Source: a virus
Strand: one strand, 5' to 3'
Length of the DNA: 56,283 nucleotides
IMG/VR virus record: IMGVR_UViG_3300030380_002510
Span: 1 to 56,283 of that record
Both the position numbers and the translations under genes were made by a program. A model generated the notes under the pieces. It was given only the letters and a program-made list of their open reading frames with translations. It was not told the origin of the DNA and did no database searches. This document shows, piece by piece, positions 31,013-39,696 of this stretch (the first letter of the stretch is position 1; each line of letters begins with the position of its first letter).

Positions 31013-31306
31013 ATGGGTTTTGATTTGCGCTCTTTGGATTTGTCGGATTTAGTTCGTGCAAATAAACAAGGCGTAAAACTAGATACTGATTCAGCAGTTG
31101 TAGCAGATGAAGAACACCCGTTGAAGGGTATCACTACTCAACAAAGAAACAGGAATAAAGATATAGGAGATATTCTTAACATTGGTTCGGGTACAAGGTG
31201 TACTCACTGTGGTTTTCTACATTTTATGTGGAGGGCCACATGTGCTACTTGTGATAAACCAATGGAATATAACTTAGGACATAGAGATGAAGAAAACAGG
31301 TTGTGA
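31013..31306 (+). CDS. Zinc-ribbon protein (97 aa)
   Basis: ATG 31013 is favoured, with GGGGTGAT immediately upstream; GTG 31007 and ATG 31010-31012 region alternatives add at most two residues. The N-terminus reads MGFDLRSLDLSDLVRANKQG. Residues about 60-85 form a four-cysteine zinc ribbon: CTHCGFLHF and CATCDKPM. Zinc ribbons in this context often bind nucleic acid or proteins. It precedes the connector candidate, and its end overlaps a few codons upstream of the next start. Confidence 0.7.
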   Translation: MGFDLRSLDLSDLVRANKQGVKLDTDSAVVADEEHPLKGITTQQRNRNKDIGDILNIGSGTRCTHCGFLHFMWRATCATCDKPMEYNLGHRDEENRL

Positions 31307-31310
31307 TACT

Positions 31311-31757
31311 ATGAGTAAAATTTTAATTAAAATGCCAATGAAACCACATAGACAAAAAGTACTTACAGAAGCCGGAGAAGAAAAGCGTTTACAACAACTT
31401 GCTAATCAAATGGCGGCAAGAGAACTTAGAGGCGCAGGTGGAGATGCACAAGGTGACCAATTTACTACTGCTCGTGACGCTTTAATGCGAGATATGGTAG
31501 CCAACCCCGAAGCACATAATATCAAATTCATGGGTGAAAGAGTACCCTTTGAAGGGCAAACTTTGGAAGAGTCGTTAAGTGAACCCGATGTAGCAGGTGA
31601 GCGAGCCGCTATTGATAGTGAGTTTGCAGATGAAGAAGAACCTAAGAAAGAAGAAGAGTTCAATCCCGATAGAGAGGCTGAACATATGCGTCGTATCATG
31701 ACTTCTCGTAATGTAATTATGAGAGATGCTTGGAGTGTATTGAAACAATCTTGGTGA
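31311..31757 (+). CDS. Unknown charged helical protein ending in a DAWSVLK motif
   Basis: ATG 31311 is preferred, with TTGTGATACT upstream resembling the usual GGTGAT spacing. The 148-residue product begins MSKILIKMPMKPHRQKV, echoing MSKILVK of the gene at 816. It is Glu/Arg/Ala-rich and probably helical, with an acidic block (SEFADEEEPKKEEEFNPD). It ends NVIMRDAWSVLKQSW, related to the EPM..AW..LLK peptide of other proteins. Unknown function; assembly factor is possible. Confidence 0.7.
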   Translation: MSKILIKMPMKPHRQKVLTEAGEEKRLQQLANQMAARELRGAGGDAQGDQFTTARDALMRDMVANPEAHNIKFMGERVPFEGQTLEESLSEPDVAGERAAIDSEFADEEEPKKEEEFNPDREAEHMRRIMTSRNVIMRDAWSVLKQSW

Positions 31758-31770
31758 GGGGGGTCTATGA

Positions 31771-33378
31771 ATGCCAAAAGTATTTTCACCGGGCGAGGTA
31801 GAAACCCGACCTCTTGACCCTACTGCAACGGTGTATACTACGGCTCAAAAAGTAGCAGACCTCTTAGATATTGGACCAAGTGAAGCAGTACTTGTAAGTG
31901 CTGATAGTACAACAAATGCAGTATATATTACAGGTGCAGACTATAGAAATGATGGGTTTGCCGTAGGAGATACTATACTTATTTATTCCGATGCAGACCC
32001 ATTAGGTGTAGAAAAAACAATTACAGGTATATCATCTTCTGCTAGTGGTGTAGCATTAGAATTTTCAACATCTGTCCTTCAATCACATGCTAATTATCAA
32101 GTTGCTGATAATACTTATGTACAGAATCAAGCATCTTTTACTAATGGTAGAAATAGAGGATTAACTAAAGACAAAGTGGATAAAGTAATCTTAAAAATGC
32201 AAGATAAAATAGATAACATTACTCATAATGCTTGGCGACCATATCTTGTAGTAGCAGAATATATTAATTTTGATACTTACAAACCATACCGTAGAAGATA
32301 TTATACAGATTATGTAGGAACTGCACCATTACTTTTCCGTAATGTACAACAAATATTACGGCTTGAATTATGGCAAGGTGATGATTATAGGGAGATAGGT
32401 GGAGCAGAAGCAAGAATAAAATTACCCGATAATGTTAGAGCATTACAAAATAAAAATATCGTAGTATCTCCGGGTAATGGTAGTGCGGCAAAATTACAAG
32501 CAATACAACTTGAAAGTTCTACTACTTGGAATGTAGCATTTGATAAAATTACATCTGCTCAAAGTCTTGCTAATTTAATTAATAAAGATGCTAGAACAAA
32601 TAGAGGTGGAGTACAATTTCATCCCGGTTTTACCGTACCGGGTTCTTCAAGTTTGTTTGATTATGTAAATATAAATGAAGAATTTTTAGCAAGTGCTAAT
32701 GCTGATTACGGTACAGGTACAGTGAAAATAACAAGTATGAGGCCGACTAAAGCGGGAGAAACTTGTACTATTGCTACTGACTCAAGTGATATTGAAATAG
32801 ACCAAACTCAAACTCGCACTGCTACTGTTAGTGGACAAACAGGGGCTTTTGGAGTTGGTGGTAATGGTGTAATAACCGTAGATAGTACCGCCGGTTTTGT
32901 TGAAGCGGGAGTTATAGAGTATAGTGGACATATCGTAGCCTATACAGGTAAAACAAGTACAACTTTTACAGGTTGTTATAATGTCACACCCGGAGGTAGC
33001 CCCCCTGCTAGTGGTACTGCTACTCAAAATATACTTCAAATTGATTTACAGGGTGGAAGTAGTAGTGGCGACCAAGCAAGACTTCGTGATTGGTGGTTTG
33101 ACTCGGAAATGGGTATAATTTACTTTAACAATTCTTACCCCTTCTTTGAATGGAATGCAATAAAAGTTGCGTACATTTATGGTGAAAGATATTTAGAAAA
33201 AGCAATAGAAGATGTATGTACAAAGATGGTTGCTATTGAATTATTAATGGCTGATGACCGTTCTATACTGATACCCGAAGGTACGCAAAATATAGATTTA
33301 GCAAGTAAAGTACAATTGTATCAAGCAGATGTAGACCGTACATTACCTCGTTATGTAGAGATGGTGTTGTTTGAATGA
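31771..33378 (+). CDS. Head-tail connector (adaptor) candidate with inserted beta modules
   Basis: The ATG follows GGTGAGGGGGGTC. A helical N-terminal part (TAQKVADLLDI) and the C-terminal helices (LEKAIEDVCTKMVAIELLMA, DLASKVQLYQADVDR) resemble the helical adaptor that binds beneath the portal in HK97-like viruses. The middle ~350 residues are beta-rich insertions, including VDSTAGFVEAGVIEYSGHIV with AYTGKTSTTFTGC, a module common in phage tail-surface proteins. At 535 residues it is far longer than usual adaptors (about 100-200). The next start overlaps its stop. Confidence 0.55.
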   Translation: MPKVFSPGEVETRPLDPTATVYTTAQKVADLLDIGPSEAVLVSADSTTNAVYITGADYRNDGFAVGDTILIYSDADPLGVEKTITGISSSASGVALEFSTSVLQSHANYQVADNTYVQNQASFTNGRNRGLTKDKVDKVILKMQDKIDNITHNAWRPYLVVAEYINFDTYKPYRRRYYTDYVGTAPLLFRNVQQILRLELWQGDDYREIGGAEARIKLPDNVRALQNKNIVVSPGNGSAAKLQAIQLESSTTWNVAFDKITSAQSLANLINKDARTNRGGVQFHPGFTVPGSSSLFDYVNINEEFLASANADYGTGTVKITSMRPTKAGETCTIATDSSDIEIDQTQTRTATVSGQTGAFGVGGNGVITVDSTAGFVEAGVIEYSGHIVAYTGKTSTTFTGCYNVTPGGSPPASGTATQNILQIDLQGGSSSGDQARLRDWWFDSEMGIIYFNNSYPFFEWNAIKVAYIYGERYLEKAIEDVCTKMVAIELLMADDRSILIPEGTQNIDLASKVQLYQADVDRTLPRYVEMVLFE

Positions 33379-33740
33379 AGGGTGATAGAGAGTTCAATAA
33401 GATGGGTGAAACTACTCACGCCGGAGTTATTGAAATGTTTGAAAAAGATAATCAATTTCAAGCCCAACACAAAGAGTATTTTTCTAAATTTCCTATGACA
33501 TTGAGAGCGAGATATAAACAAATAGAAGCGGGAGCATTAGGTTTGAAAGAAGAAGACGATGGTAGTTATACCGACTTTAACAATCAAACACCTGCTACAG
33601 AAAAACAACTGTCAAAGTTAGATGAGCAAACTAATGAAGCCATGCTACGCAATAATCCCGATATAGATAAAGAAGGTTTTAGATATAGAAACGGGTTTAT
33701 TATTCCTAAGTCTACCAAAGAAATGAGAAAGGAAAGGTGA
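33375..33740 (+). CDS. Unknown 121-aa protein between connector and tail genes
   Basis: The start overlaps the previous stop (ATGA). The sequence is charged and helical (HAGVIEMFEKDNQFQAQHKE, LRARYKQIEAGALGLKE) with a basic C-terminus. Position between the adaptor candidate and the tail-completion candidate suggests a head-closure or connector role. No family motif is seen. Confidence 0.65.
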   Translation: MKGDREFNKMGETTHAGVIEMFEKDNQFQAQHKEYFSKFPMTLRARYKQIEAGALGLKEEDDGSYTDFNNQTPATEKQLSKLDEQTNEAMLRNNPDIDKEGFRYRNGFIIPKSTKEMRKER

Positions 33741-33744
33741 TACA

Positions 33745-34194
33745 ATGGTAGCAACATTCACAGAAGGTTTAGATGTAGTCATCAACCTGTTTAAGACTCA
33801 ATGGAATAGAGGTAATACAGGTAGTTTAAGACCTATAGTAATTGATATTGCAGAAGTTCAACCGGAAAGAGGAAAGCGTCTTGACCTACAACGCCATGAT
33901 TATGTTCTTTGTTATGAAACTGCACACAATGAAGAAGCACCGGATTTACTCTATGACTTTGTGACAACACGCATAAATATAACCGTAGACATGCGAACAA
34001 TTAAGGGGAGAAAGCATCTGCAACTACTTGAGAACGAGATTCGTAGGGTAATTCACGACAGTCGTAAAGGAGATGGAACAAATTTTGACAGGCTCGTATT
34101 CAAGACAAGAACCGATTTAAGCGACAGAAGTAAGCAACTTTTCCGAATGACATTCCAAATAGAAGTAGTAATATTAGCAGAACTAATACCGTGA
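33745..34194 (+). CDS. Tail completion/terminator candidate
   Basis: The ATG has GGTGAT three bases upstream. The 149-residue alpha/beta protein has strands such as RHDYVLCYETAH and TTRINITVDMRTIKG and helix LQLLENEIRRVIHDSR, a layout similar to tail-terminator proteins. It lies immediately before the tail tube candidate, where that gene normally is. Assignment is by position, size and secondary-structure impression. Confidence 0.5.
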   Translation: MVATFTEGLDVVINLFKTQWNRGNTGSLRPIVIDIAEVQPERGKRLDLQRHDYVLCYETAHNEEAPDLLYDFVTTRINITVDMRTIKGRKHLQLLENEIRRVIHDSRKGDGTNFDRLVFKTRTDLSDRSKQLFRMTFQIEVVILAELIP

Positions 34195-34203
34195 GATGAT
34201 AAA

Positions 34204-36108
34204 ATGCCAAGTACAGTATACAAAGGAGATATAGCAGAAGTATCTTTTGCACCCGAAACAGGTCTTGTGATTAGAGGCGCAGATGTGACAATGACACTTA
34301 GCCATAGTGATGATATAACTACAATTACTTTTTCTGTTCAAAATAATACTTCTTTGTTTGATGGCGGCTCAAATAAATTACGATACCCAAGAAATATGCT
34401 TGTTGGTTCACAAGTGGTATGGGAAAAAGGAACTACAGGAAATGTAGTGGCTGATGCTGATTTACCTAACTCCGGCACAGGTGGTAAAACATTTACTATT
34501 GTAGAAAATATCGGTACTACAATTAAAATTACTCCGGCTATGACAACAGGTGCGGTGGCTTTACATTCAAGTAATGCTTTACATATTCTTCCTTACAAAA
34601 CACCACCAATTGATGTGTCTTCTTCCGAAGCAATCGGCGGAACACCCGCTACTGAAAGTTGTAAAATAGACCAATTTTTAGGTATTGCTTCTACAATTAC
34701 ACTACCGGAAACTAAAGTAGACTTGAAAAGATTTCATGTAGTTGGATTGGGTAGAGATACTACAATACAAGTACCCGGTAAAATGATTACCGAAGGTGGC
34801 TCTTTTGAAGTAAATATGCACACGGCAAGATGGCTTAAGTATTGTCTTGGTAATGAATTAATTAATGCTCCCGATAATAGTTCTGTGGCTACTACATTAA
34901 GTGCGGCATCTAAAGCCGGAGATTCTAAAATAACTCTAACAAGTAAATCAAGCATTAGTGTAGGAGATTATGTAGATATTAGAGATGATTCTCCCGTTGT
35001 TTCTATTGTTAGCGACCATGAACCCGATGCAGGGGATTGGGATGGTACTTTTACTCAAGCAAAGTTTGATACGGCTAAACCTCATGAGTGTAGGAGAGTT
35101 ATAGGTATAAGTTCAAATGATAATAACATATACTTAGATGAACCGTTAAAATACCCTCATGCTAATGGTACTGATGTAGAAGTGAGAGATTTATCTACAC
35201 CGGGTACAAATCCTGTGACAATCTCAAGTAATACAATTAATAATCCTGTGACACACTTATTATTTTCACGCTCAACTTTACCATCATTTTGCATGGAAGT
35301 ATCTCAAAGAAGAAGGGATTTAGATTCCGATGAATCCGCTACAGATGGTGGAGTAGGAGATACTAAAGAACTAACTCGTGTGTATAGAGGTTGTAAAGTC
35401 ACAGACTTTAGTATGACAGTAGACAATGATGCGGCATTAAGATTATCAGTTAATTTTAATTCAGCACTTTGTTATACAGATACGGGCCGTTTAGAAGGCA
35501 CACCACTTACACGATATGGCGCACACCGTATGTTTGATGATACTGCTAATACCGATGAAAAAAGACTTGAATCGGGTATTGGTGTAGGAACTCAAAAACC
35601 GTTTATGTTTTACAATGGTAGTGTACAACTTGGTGGTGTACAAGTCGCTCAAATATTCACATTTACACTTACAGGTACTACAGGAGTAGTTTCTCATCAC
35701 ACTATCGCAGGTTCATCTCAAGCGGCGGCAAGCACTATTACAGACCAAGTACCGTTTGCCGGTTCTCGTAATGCTAACCTAATGGTAGAGGGTCAAACCA
35801 CTTATGAAATGACTATGGAGATAGCAGTTGATGACCCTATCTTTTTCCATAAGATGCGAACAGGTGCAGAATTTAGCACTAATGTAGATGGTACAGGCGG
35901 AAATAGAGTTCTTATAGAGTTTGAAAAGAACCGTATTGGTAGTACTAGCGCAGGTAATAGTGAAAAGATGTTGCTAATTATTGATGACTTTTACATTACA
36001 GAAGCACCTATACAAATACCGGAAGACAAAGGTATCGTAAAATCTAACTTGAAGATTATGGCTAAAGCAGTAAAGGTTATTGCTCGTGATACTTTGCATA
36101 AATATTGA
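34204..36108 (+). CDS. Major tail (tube) protein candidate, enlarged
   Basis: The ATG is preceded by GTGAGATGAT. The 634-residue product is beta-rich throughout, with MTLSHSDDITTITFSVQ near the start and EMTMEIAVDDPIFFHKMRTG near the end. Its location between the completion candidate and the chaperone/tape-measure genes fits the tail tube. It is two to three times the usual tube protein, so extra domains, perhaps surface-exposed, are likely (for example residues about 245-330). A baseplate or sheath function is the alternative. Confidence 0.55.
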   Translation: MPSTVYKGDIAEVSFAPETGLVIRGADVTMTLSHSDDITTITFSVQNNTSLFDGGSNKLRYPRNMLVGSQVVWEKGTTGNVVADADLPNSGTGGKTFTIVENIGTTIKITPAMTTGAVALHSSNALHILPYKTPPIDVSSSEAIGGTPATESCKIDQFLGIASTITLPETKVDLKRFHVVGLGRDTTIQVPGKMITEGGSFEVNMHTARWLKYCLGNELINAPDNSSVATTLSAASKAGDSKITLTSKSSISVGDYVDIRDDSPVVSIVSDHEPDAGDWDGTFTQAKFDTAKPHECRRVIGISSNDNNIYLDEPLKYPHANGTDVEVRDLSTPGTNPVTISSNTINNPVTHLLFSRSTLPSFCMEVSQRRRDLDSDESATDGGVGDTKELTRVYRGCKVTDFSMTVDNDAALRLSVNFNSALCYTDTGRLEGTPLTRYGAHRMFDDTANTDEKRLESGIGVGTQKPFMFYNGSVQLGGVQVAQIFTFTLTGTTGVVSHHTIAGSSQAAASTITDQVPFAGSRNANLMVEGQTTYEMTMEIAVDDPIFFHKMRTGAEFSTNVDGTGGNRVLIEFEKNRIGSTSAGNSEKMLLIIDDFYITEAPIQIPEDKGIVKSNLKIMAKAVKVIARDTLHKY

Positions 36109-36114
36109 GGTGGT

Positions 36115-36627
36115 ATGATGAAGAAGTCGCTTATCAAATTCCGAAGACTTGGACCAATAGTATATGCCCGTTGGGTATGTGAAACCAATGGAGTAGAGTT
36201 TGATGATAAGATGCTTGAACTTATGACTAGACATGAAATAGAATCTTATGTTCAAGATAAGTTAGACAATCCACCTGTAGAAACTACAGAAGAAAAAATA
36301 AATCCTCTTGTACAAGAAGAGGTAATTACCCCATTCCCTACTGATGTTCAGCAGTATGACTCATTAAAGGTCGCTGAACTAAAGGAACTATGCAAAGAGA
36401 GAAGCCTCCCTGTGTATGGTACTAAAGCAGAACTCGTTTTGAGATTAAGACAAAACGATGAAGGGATAACAACCGAAACAGGCGAAACTGACGGCCTCGC
36501 AGATGCGACCCCCGATGTAGAGCCGGAAGCCCCTACCGTAGAGGTAGCCGCTACCGAAGGAAGTGAATTAGATGAACAAACAGAAGAAGTTAGTGAACAA
36601 CAAGAGCCTATTATTGAAGAAGAATGA
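36115..36627 (+). CDS. SAP-motif protein
   Basis: ATG 36115 abuts GGTGGT; ATG 36118 has the standard three-base spacing and may be used instead. Residues about 82-116 (YDSLKVAELKELCKERSLPV, then YGTKAELVLRLRQ) match the SAP helix-extension-helix motif, known for DNA binding but also found in phage tail-region proteins. The N-terminus has a short alpha/beta unit (RRLGPIVYARWVCE) and the C-terminus is strongly acidic. The last 56 bases overlap the next gene in another frame. Confidence 0.75.
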   Translation: MMKKSLIKFRRLGPIVYARWVCETNGVEFDDKMLELMTRHEIESYVQDKLDNPPVETTEEKINPLVQEEVITPFPTDVQQYDSLKVAELKELCKERSLPVYGTKAELVLRLRQNDEGITTETGETDGLADATPDVEPEAPTVEVAATEGSELDEQTEEVSEQQEPIIEEE

Positions 36628-36949
36628 TATAACTAAACATGAAATTAGCATAGACCCTAATGATGAAAATTTAGTTATGGAAGTATATGTAAGAGATGTA
36701 TCTTTCTTAGATATACAAGCCGCCGCCCAAGAAATGTTTGTAATAACAAACGGCGATGTATCTATGAATTTGAAGGGATATTGGAAGTTTGCTTTTTCTA
36801 ATTGGATTACTAATACAACTCCATCGTTAAGCACAGATGAATTATTATCCCTTAGTGGTTATGTCGGAGAGCAAATCTCTAAAGTCCTACCACAACCTAA
36901 CGAGATTGCGGAGGCACTGCAAGGGGGGTTTACAACACCGGCACAGTGA
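36572..36949 (+). CDS. Tail assembly chaperone candidate, upstream frame
   Basis: The ATG at 36572 lies inside the previous gene; TTG 36614 is a possible later start. The 125-residue product (EVYVRDVSFLDIQAAAQEMF, DVSMNLKGYWKFAFSNW) is in the slot of the lambda gpG-type chaperone, between tail tube and tape measure. The last codons contain GGGGGG, and the next gene is in the -1 frame, as in the G/GT arrangement. Homology is not visible; the call rests on position and architecture. Confidence 0.6.
   Translation: MNKQKKLVNNKSLLLKKNDITKHEISIDPNDENLVMEVYVRDVSFLDIQAAAQEMFVITNGDVSMNLKGYWKFAFSNWITNTTPSLSTDELLSLSGYVGEQISKVLPQPNEIAEALQGGFTTPAQ
36923..36928 (+). other. Candidate -1 ribosomal frameshift site (G6)
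   Basis: The run AAGGGGGGTTT spans codons CAA GGG GGG TTT of the upstream chaperone frame. A -1 slip here enters the frame of the gene at 36946 with no intervening stop, giving a fused protein. It is not a perfect X-XXY-YYZ heptamer, since the A-site codon would be mispaired, so the site is only a candidate. Confidence 0.4.
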
Positions 36950-37221
36950 ATGTTCAAAAGTTTCTACAGAAAAAAGAATTTGAAACTGTAGAAGATTTTG
37001 AATATCAAGCGGAATATCTCGCTTATGTTGTAGCAAAACACTACAATATTTCACTGTACGAGGTTTACAAAATGCCTTTACCAATATTCAAACAATCACT
37101 AATATGGGCTATGGCGATACAAGAAGAACAGGAAAAAGAAAATAAAAGAGCAGAACAAGAGGCAAAAGCAGGGGATAGAGAAGTGGTATCACTAGATTAT
37201 TCGTTTTTAGATTGGGAGTGA
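36946..37221 (+). CDS. Tail assembly chaperone candidate, downstream frame
   Basis: A GTG overlaps the previous stop (GTGA), so the protein can be made by itself (91 residues) or as a fusion by frameshift. The sequence is helical, with Y-rich (EYLAYVVAKHYNISLYEVYK) and acidic Gln/Glu-rich (EEQEKENKRAEQEAKAGD) parts, and ends SLDYSFLDWE. The helical LPIFKQSLIWAM segment resembles the kind of residue pattern seen in gpT-like extensions. It directly precedes the tape measure gene. Function is inferred from gene order. Confidence 0.55.
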   Translation: MNVQKFLQKKEFETVEDFEYQAEYLAYVVAKHYNISLYEVYKMPLPIFKQSLIWAMAIQEEQEKENKRAEQEAKAGDREVVSLDYSFLDWE

Positions 37222-37225
37222 AAGT

Positions 37226-38257
37226 ATGGCATTATTAGCAACACTATCCTCTATGTCATCACTTGTTAGTGGTATTGGTCCGGCTTTTCAAATGATAGGT
37301 GATGTAGCAGGTAAAATATTCAAAGGTATAGGAGATTTTTTCAATAAGTTTTTTGTTGAACCTGCTAAGGCAGTATTTGATTGGTTAAAAGGTGCTTTTG
37401 AAACTCTAGGAGAACTAGCCGGTACTGCATTTGGTATCGTAGGAGATATATGGAATGCGGTAGTGGTAGAACCGATAAAATTTTTATTTGATTTAATAGA
37501 AACAGGGTTTGGGGTATTAGGTAGTATAGCCGAAGTAGCATTTACCGCAGTAGGAGTATTATGGGAAGAAAAAGTATTAGCCCCTGTAAAAACTATATTA
37601 GATGTAATATCTACTATTGCGGGTTTCTTAAAAGATGTATTTGTAGGTACTTTACAAATACTGTATGAAAATGTAGTCTTAAAAATGCTTGACCCGTTTA
37701 AGATTGTATTCGGAGTTTTAGGTGATATAAAAGATACAGTGAGTAATGTTTTTGATGGATTTAAACTTGGAGATGTATTTACATTAAAGTTTTGGAAAAA
37801 ACTCTTTGGTGGTATACTTAACATAGGTAAATCTATTCTTGGTGGCCTTATTGATTTGATTAAAGCACCTTTCAATATGTTAATTGGTGTTATCAATAGT
37901 ATTCTAAGTAAAATAAAATTTAAAATTAAAATACCTAAATGGGTTCCAAAAGTAGGAGGTAAATCTTTTGGTATAGACTTAGGTAAGATACAAATTCCTA
38001 TGTTAGCAAAAGGTGGTATAGTGAACAAACCAACTCTTGCTATGATTGGTGAAGATGGACCGGAAGCCGTTGTACCTCTCAATAAGAAAAATAACCCTAG
38101 CGGTGTAGGTATGGGTAGTACATTCAACATTACTGTAAATGCCGGAGGTATTACAGATAGAACAGACAAGAGAGCATTGGCTCGTGAAATAGGTAATATG
38201 ATTCAACAAGAAGTCGCTCGCTCTATTGGTGGTAGTACTCATAGGGGTAGGTTCTAA
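37226..38257 (+). CDS. Tape measure protein, short and repeat-built
   Basis: The tape measure sets tail length and is the core of the tail. The C-terminal segment IPMLAKGGIVNKPTLAMIG with GEDGPEAVVPL is the signature of this family. Residues about 37-177 contain four tandem units of 33-37 residues (FVEPAKAVFDWLKGAFETLG, VVEPIKFLFDLIETGFGVLG and so on). At 343 residues it is short; with roughly 1.5 angstrom per residue the tail would be near 50 nm, an estimate from the family's known relation. The hydrophobic helices are amphipathic. The stop overlaps the next start. Confidence 0.85.
   Translation: MALLATLSSMSSLVSGIGPAFQMIGDVAGKIFKGIGDFFNKFFVEPAKAVFDWLKGAFETLGELAGTAFGIVGDIWNAVVVEPIKFLFDLIETGFGVLGSIAEVAFTAVGVLWEEKVLAPVKTILDVISTIAGFLKDVFVGTLQILYENVVLKMLDPFKIVFGVLGDIKDTVSNVFDGFKLGDVFTLKFWKKLFGGILNIGKSILGGLIDLIKAPFNMLIGVINSILSKIKFKIKIPKWVPKVGGKSFGIDLGKIQIPMLAKGGIVNKPTLAMIGEDGPEAVVPLNKKNNPSGVGMGSTFNITVNAGGITDRTDKRALAREIGNMIQQEVARSIGGSTHRGRF
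37334..37756 (+). repeat. Four tandem ~35-residue repeats in the tape measure protein
   Basis: Units at residues 37-73, 74-110, 111-144 and 145-177 share the pattern W...VVEP.K...D....F..LG..A..AF..VG; the first two are clearest, the third and fourth divergent. DNA identity is low, so the duplication is old. The spacing is one per about 110 bases. Confidence 0.7.
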
Positions 38258-39687
38258 TGGCTAATATTCCTGTTAGGTTTGTTAGAGCCGATGGTAGAAC
38301 TATTCAATTACCTGTGACAACACTTACTTTAGATGTTGATAGAGGTACTATGGCTATGCCTTTACCGTTTTTAGGTAGTAGCAGACTTGGTGTAGATTTG
38401 AATTTATCTAAAGCAGTGATTTTGTTAGAAGGTGTATTTACTGATGATGATTTATTTAACATTGGTACACCGACAAGTTCAACCGCATTAATTGATTTTT
38501 CAAGAGCAGAAGAAGTACCCGGAAGTGGTATAAATGAAAACACAAGATTTGACAGTGAACGAGAAATAGAGATTATTTTAGATGGTAGAACTGTAGATGA
38601 TTTAACAGGTGTAAATACAGGTATAGTATTGAAAAGCACTGATGGAACTATTAAAACAATATATGGTACTAAAAGTAGTGTATCGCATAGTCTATCTACA
38701 TTCTTGGGTGTACCTGTATATCAATTTTCTATAGGCACTACAGACGGTATTCAAGAAGGTAATTTAGCGGCGGGTGGTAGTGGATATTCTATAGGAAATA
38801 ATATTGCTACCTCCGGTGGTGCAGGTTCAAATTGTAAAGTAAATATCACAGGTGTAAGTGGTAGTGGTGCAGTAACAAGTTTTACTATTGCTCACCCCGG
38901 TAAAAACTTTGCAGTGGGAAACACAATTACCATTAGCGGAGGTGGTGGTAATGCAACTTTTACTGTATCACAAATAGGCACTGCTTTAACTGCTACTCAA
39001 ATGGCTAAAAATTTAGTTGCTCTAATTAATGATGGTGCATTGAGTACACCTATTAATGAATACTCCGCATCTTTAGTATCTTCTCCGAGTAGTGGAGAAA
39101 GCGATGTAGCAGTAAAAATTACTCAAACTGTAGCAGGGGAAGATGGTGATACTGATACACCGGGTTTTTATGGTAATGCTTCCGGTTGGCCGTGGGTGTT
39201 TAAACCGAGGTTTGATACATTTGATGGTGGGTCAAGTGCAGAAGGTGTGTTTAGTGGTATGAGTGCAGGTGATAAAGTAATGTCTTTGTATGCTACACTT
39301 AACAATTCAAACAATCCGGGTATAGGTGCGGCTCTAACTGCTATGACAGGCGGTGGTATGACTAAAACGGGAATAGAAAAAGCAAATAACAAATATGGTG
39401 ATTATATCATGGGTATACAAGTACCATTTAATTCTAGTATAAATGCTACAGACGGTAGTAAATACAAACCTGTAAATTTCTTTATGCCTACAGGAGCATT
39501 TGAAACACAGGAAAGTAAAAGTGTAGATAATGCAGTATCGGCTTCTACTAAAGTAGACGACGCTAGTGATGGTGATAGTAGGGCTTTCATTAAAGGATTT
39601 GTCACTAAAGCAACATTTGTTCAAATAGGAGGTGAACCTGTATACACATTCAATATACAGTTTACACCTGCGAATATAATTCTATGA
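38257..39687 (+). CDS. Tail protein with a Gly-rich beta module
   Basis: Start overlaps the tape-measure stop (TAATG). Residues 1-170 and 300-476 look beta-rich (IPVRFVRADGRTIQLPVTTL, KATFVQIGGEPVYTFNIQFT). Between them is an insertion with the GSGYSIGNNI and GKNFAVGNTI pattern, a Gly-rich fold frequent in marine phage fibre proteins. Its position between tape measure and the giant tip gene suggests a distal tail or hub component. No enzymatic motif is seen. Confidence 0.6.
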   Translation: MANIPVRFVRADGRTIQLPVTTLTLDVDRGTMAMPLPFLGSSRLGVDLNLSKAVILLEGVFTDDDLFNIGTPTSSTALIDFSRAEEVPGSGINENTRFDSEREIEIILDGRTVDDLTGVNTGIVLKSTDGTIKTIYGTKSSVSHSLSTFLGVPVYQFSIGTTDGIQEGNLAAGGSGYSIGNNIATSGGAGSNCKVNITGVSGSGAVTSFTIAHPGKNFAVGNTITISGGGGNATFTVSQIGTALTATQMAKNLVALINDGALSTPINEYSASLVSSPSSGESDVAVKITQTVAGEDGDTDTPGFYGNASGWPWVFKPRFDTFDGGSSAEGVFSGMSAGDKVMSLYATLNNSNNPGIGAALTAMTGGGMTKTGIEKANNKYGDYIMGIQVPFNSSINATDGSKYKPVNFFMPTGAFETQESKSVDNAVSASTKVDDASDGDSRAFIKGFVTKATFVQIGGEPVYTFNIQFTPANIIL

Positions 39688-39696
39688 GGTGATTAA

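Noticed and set aside
37288-38169. Long leftward open frame of 293 codons
   Set aside because: It is antisense to the tape measure gene, whose family signature is clear; the length follows from the low frequency of stop codons opposite hydrophobic coding.
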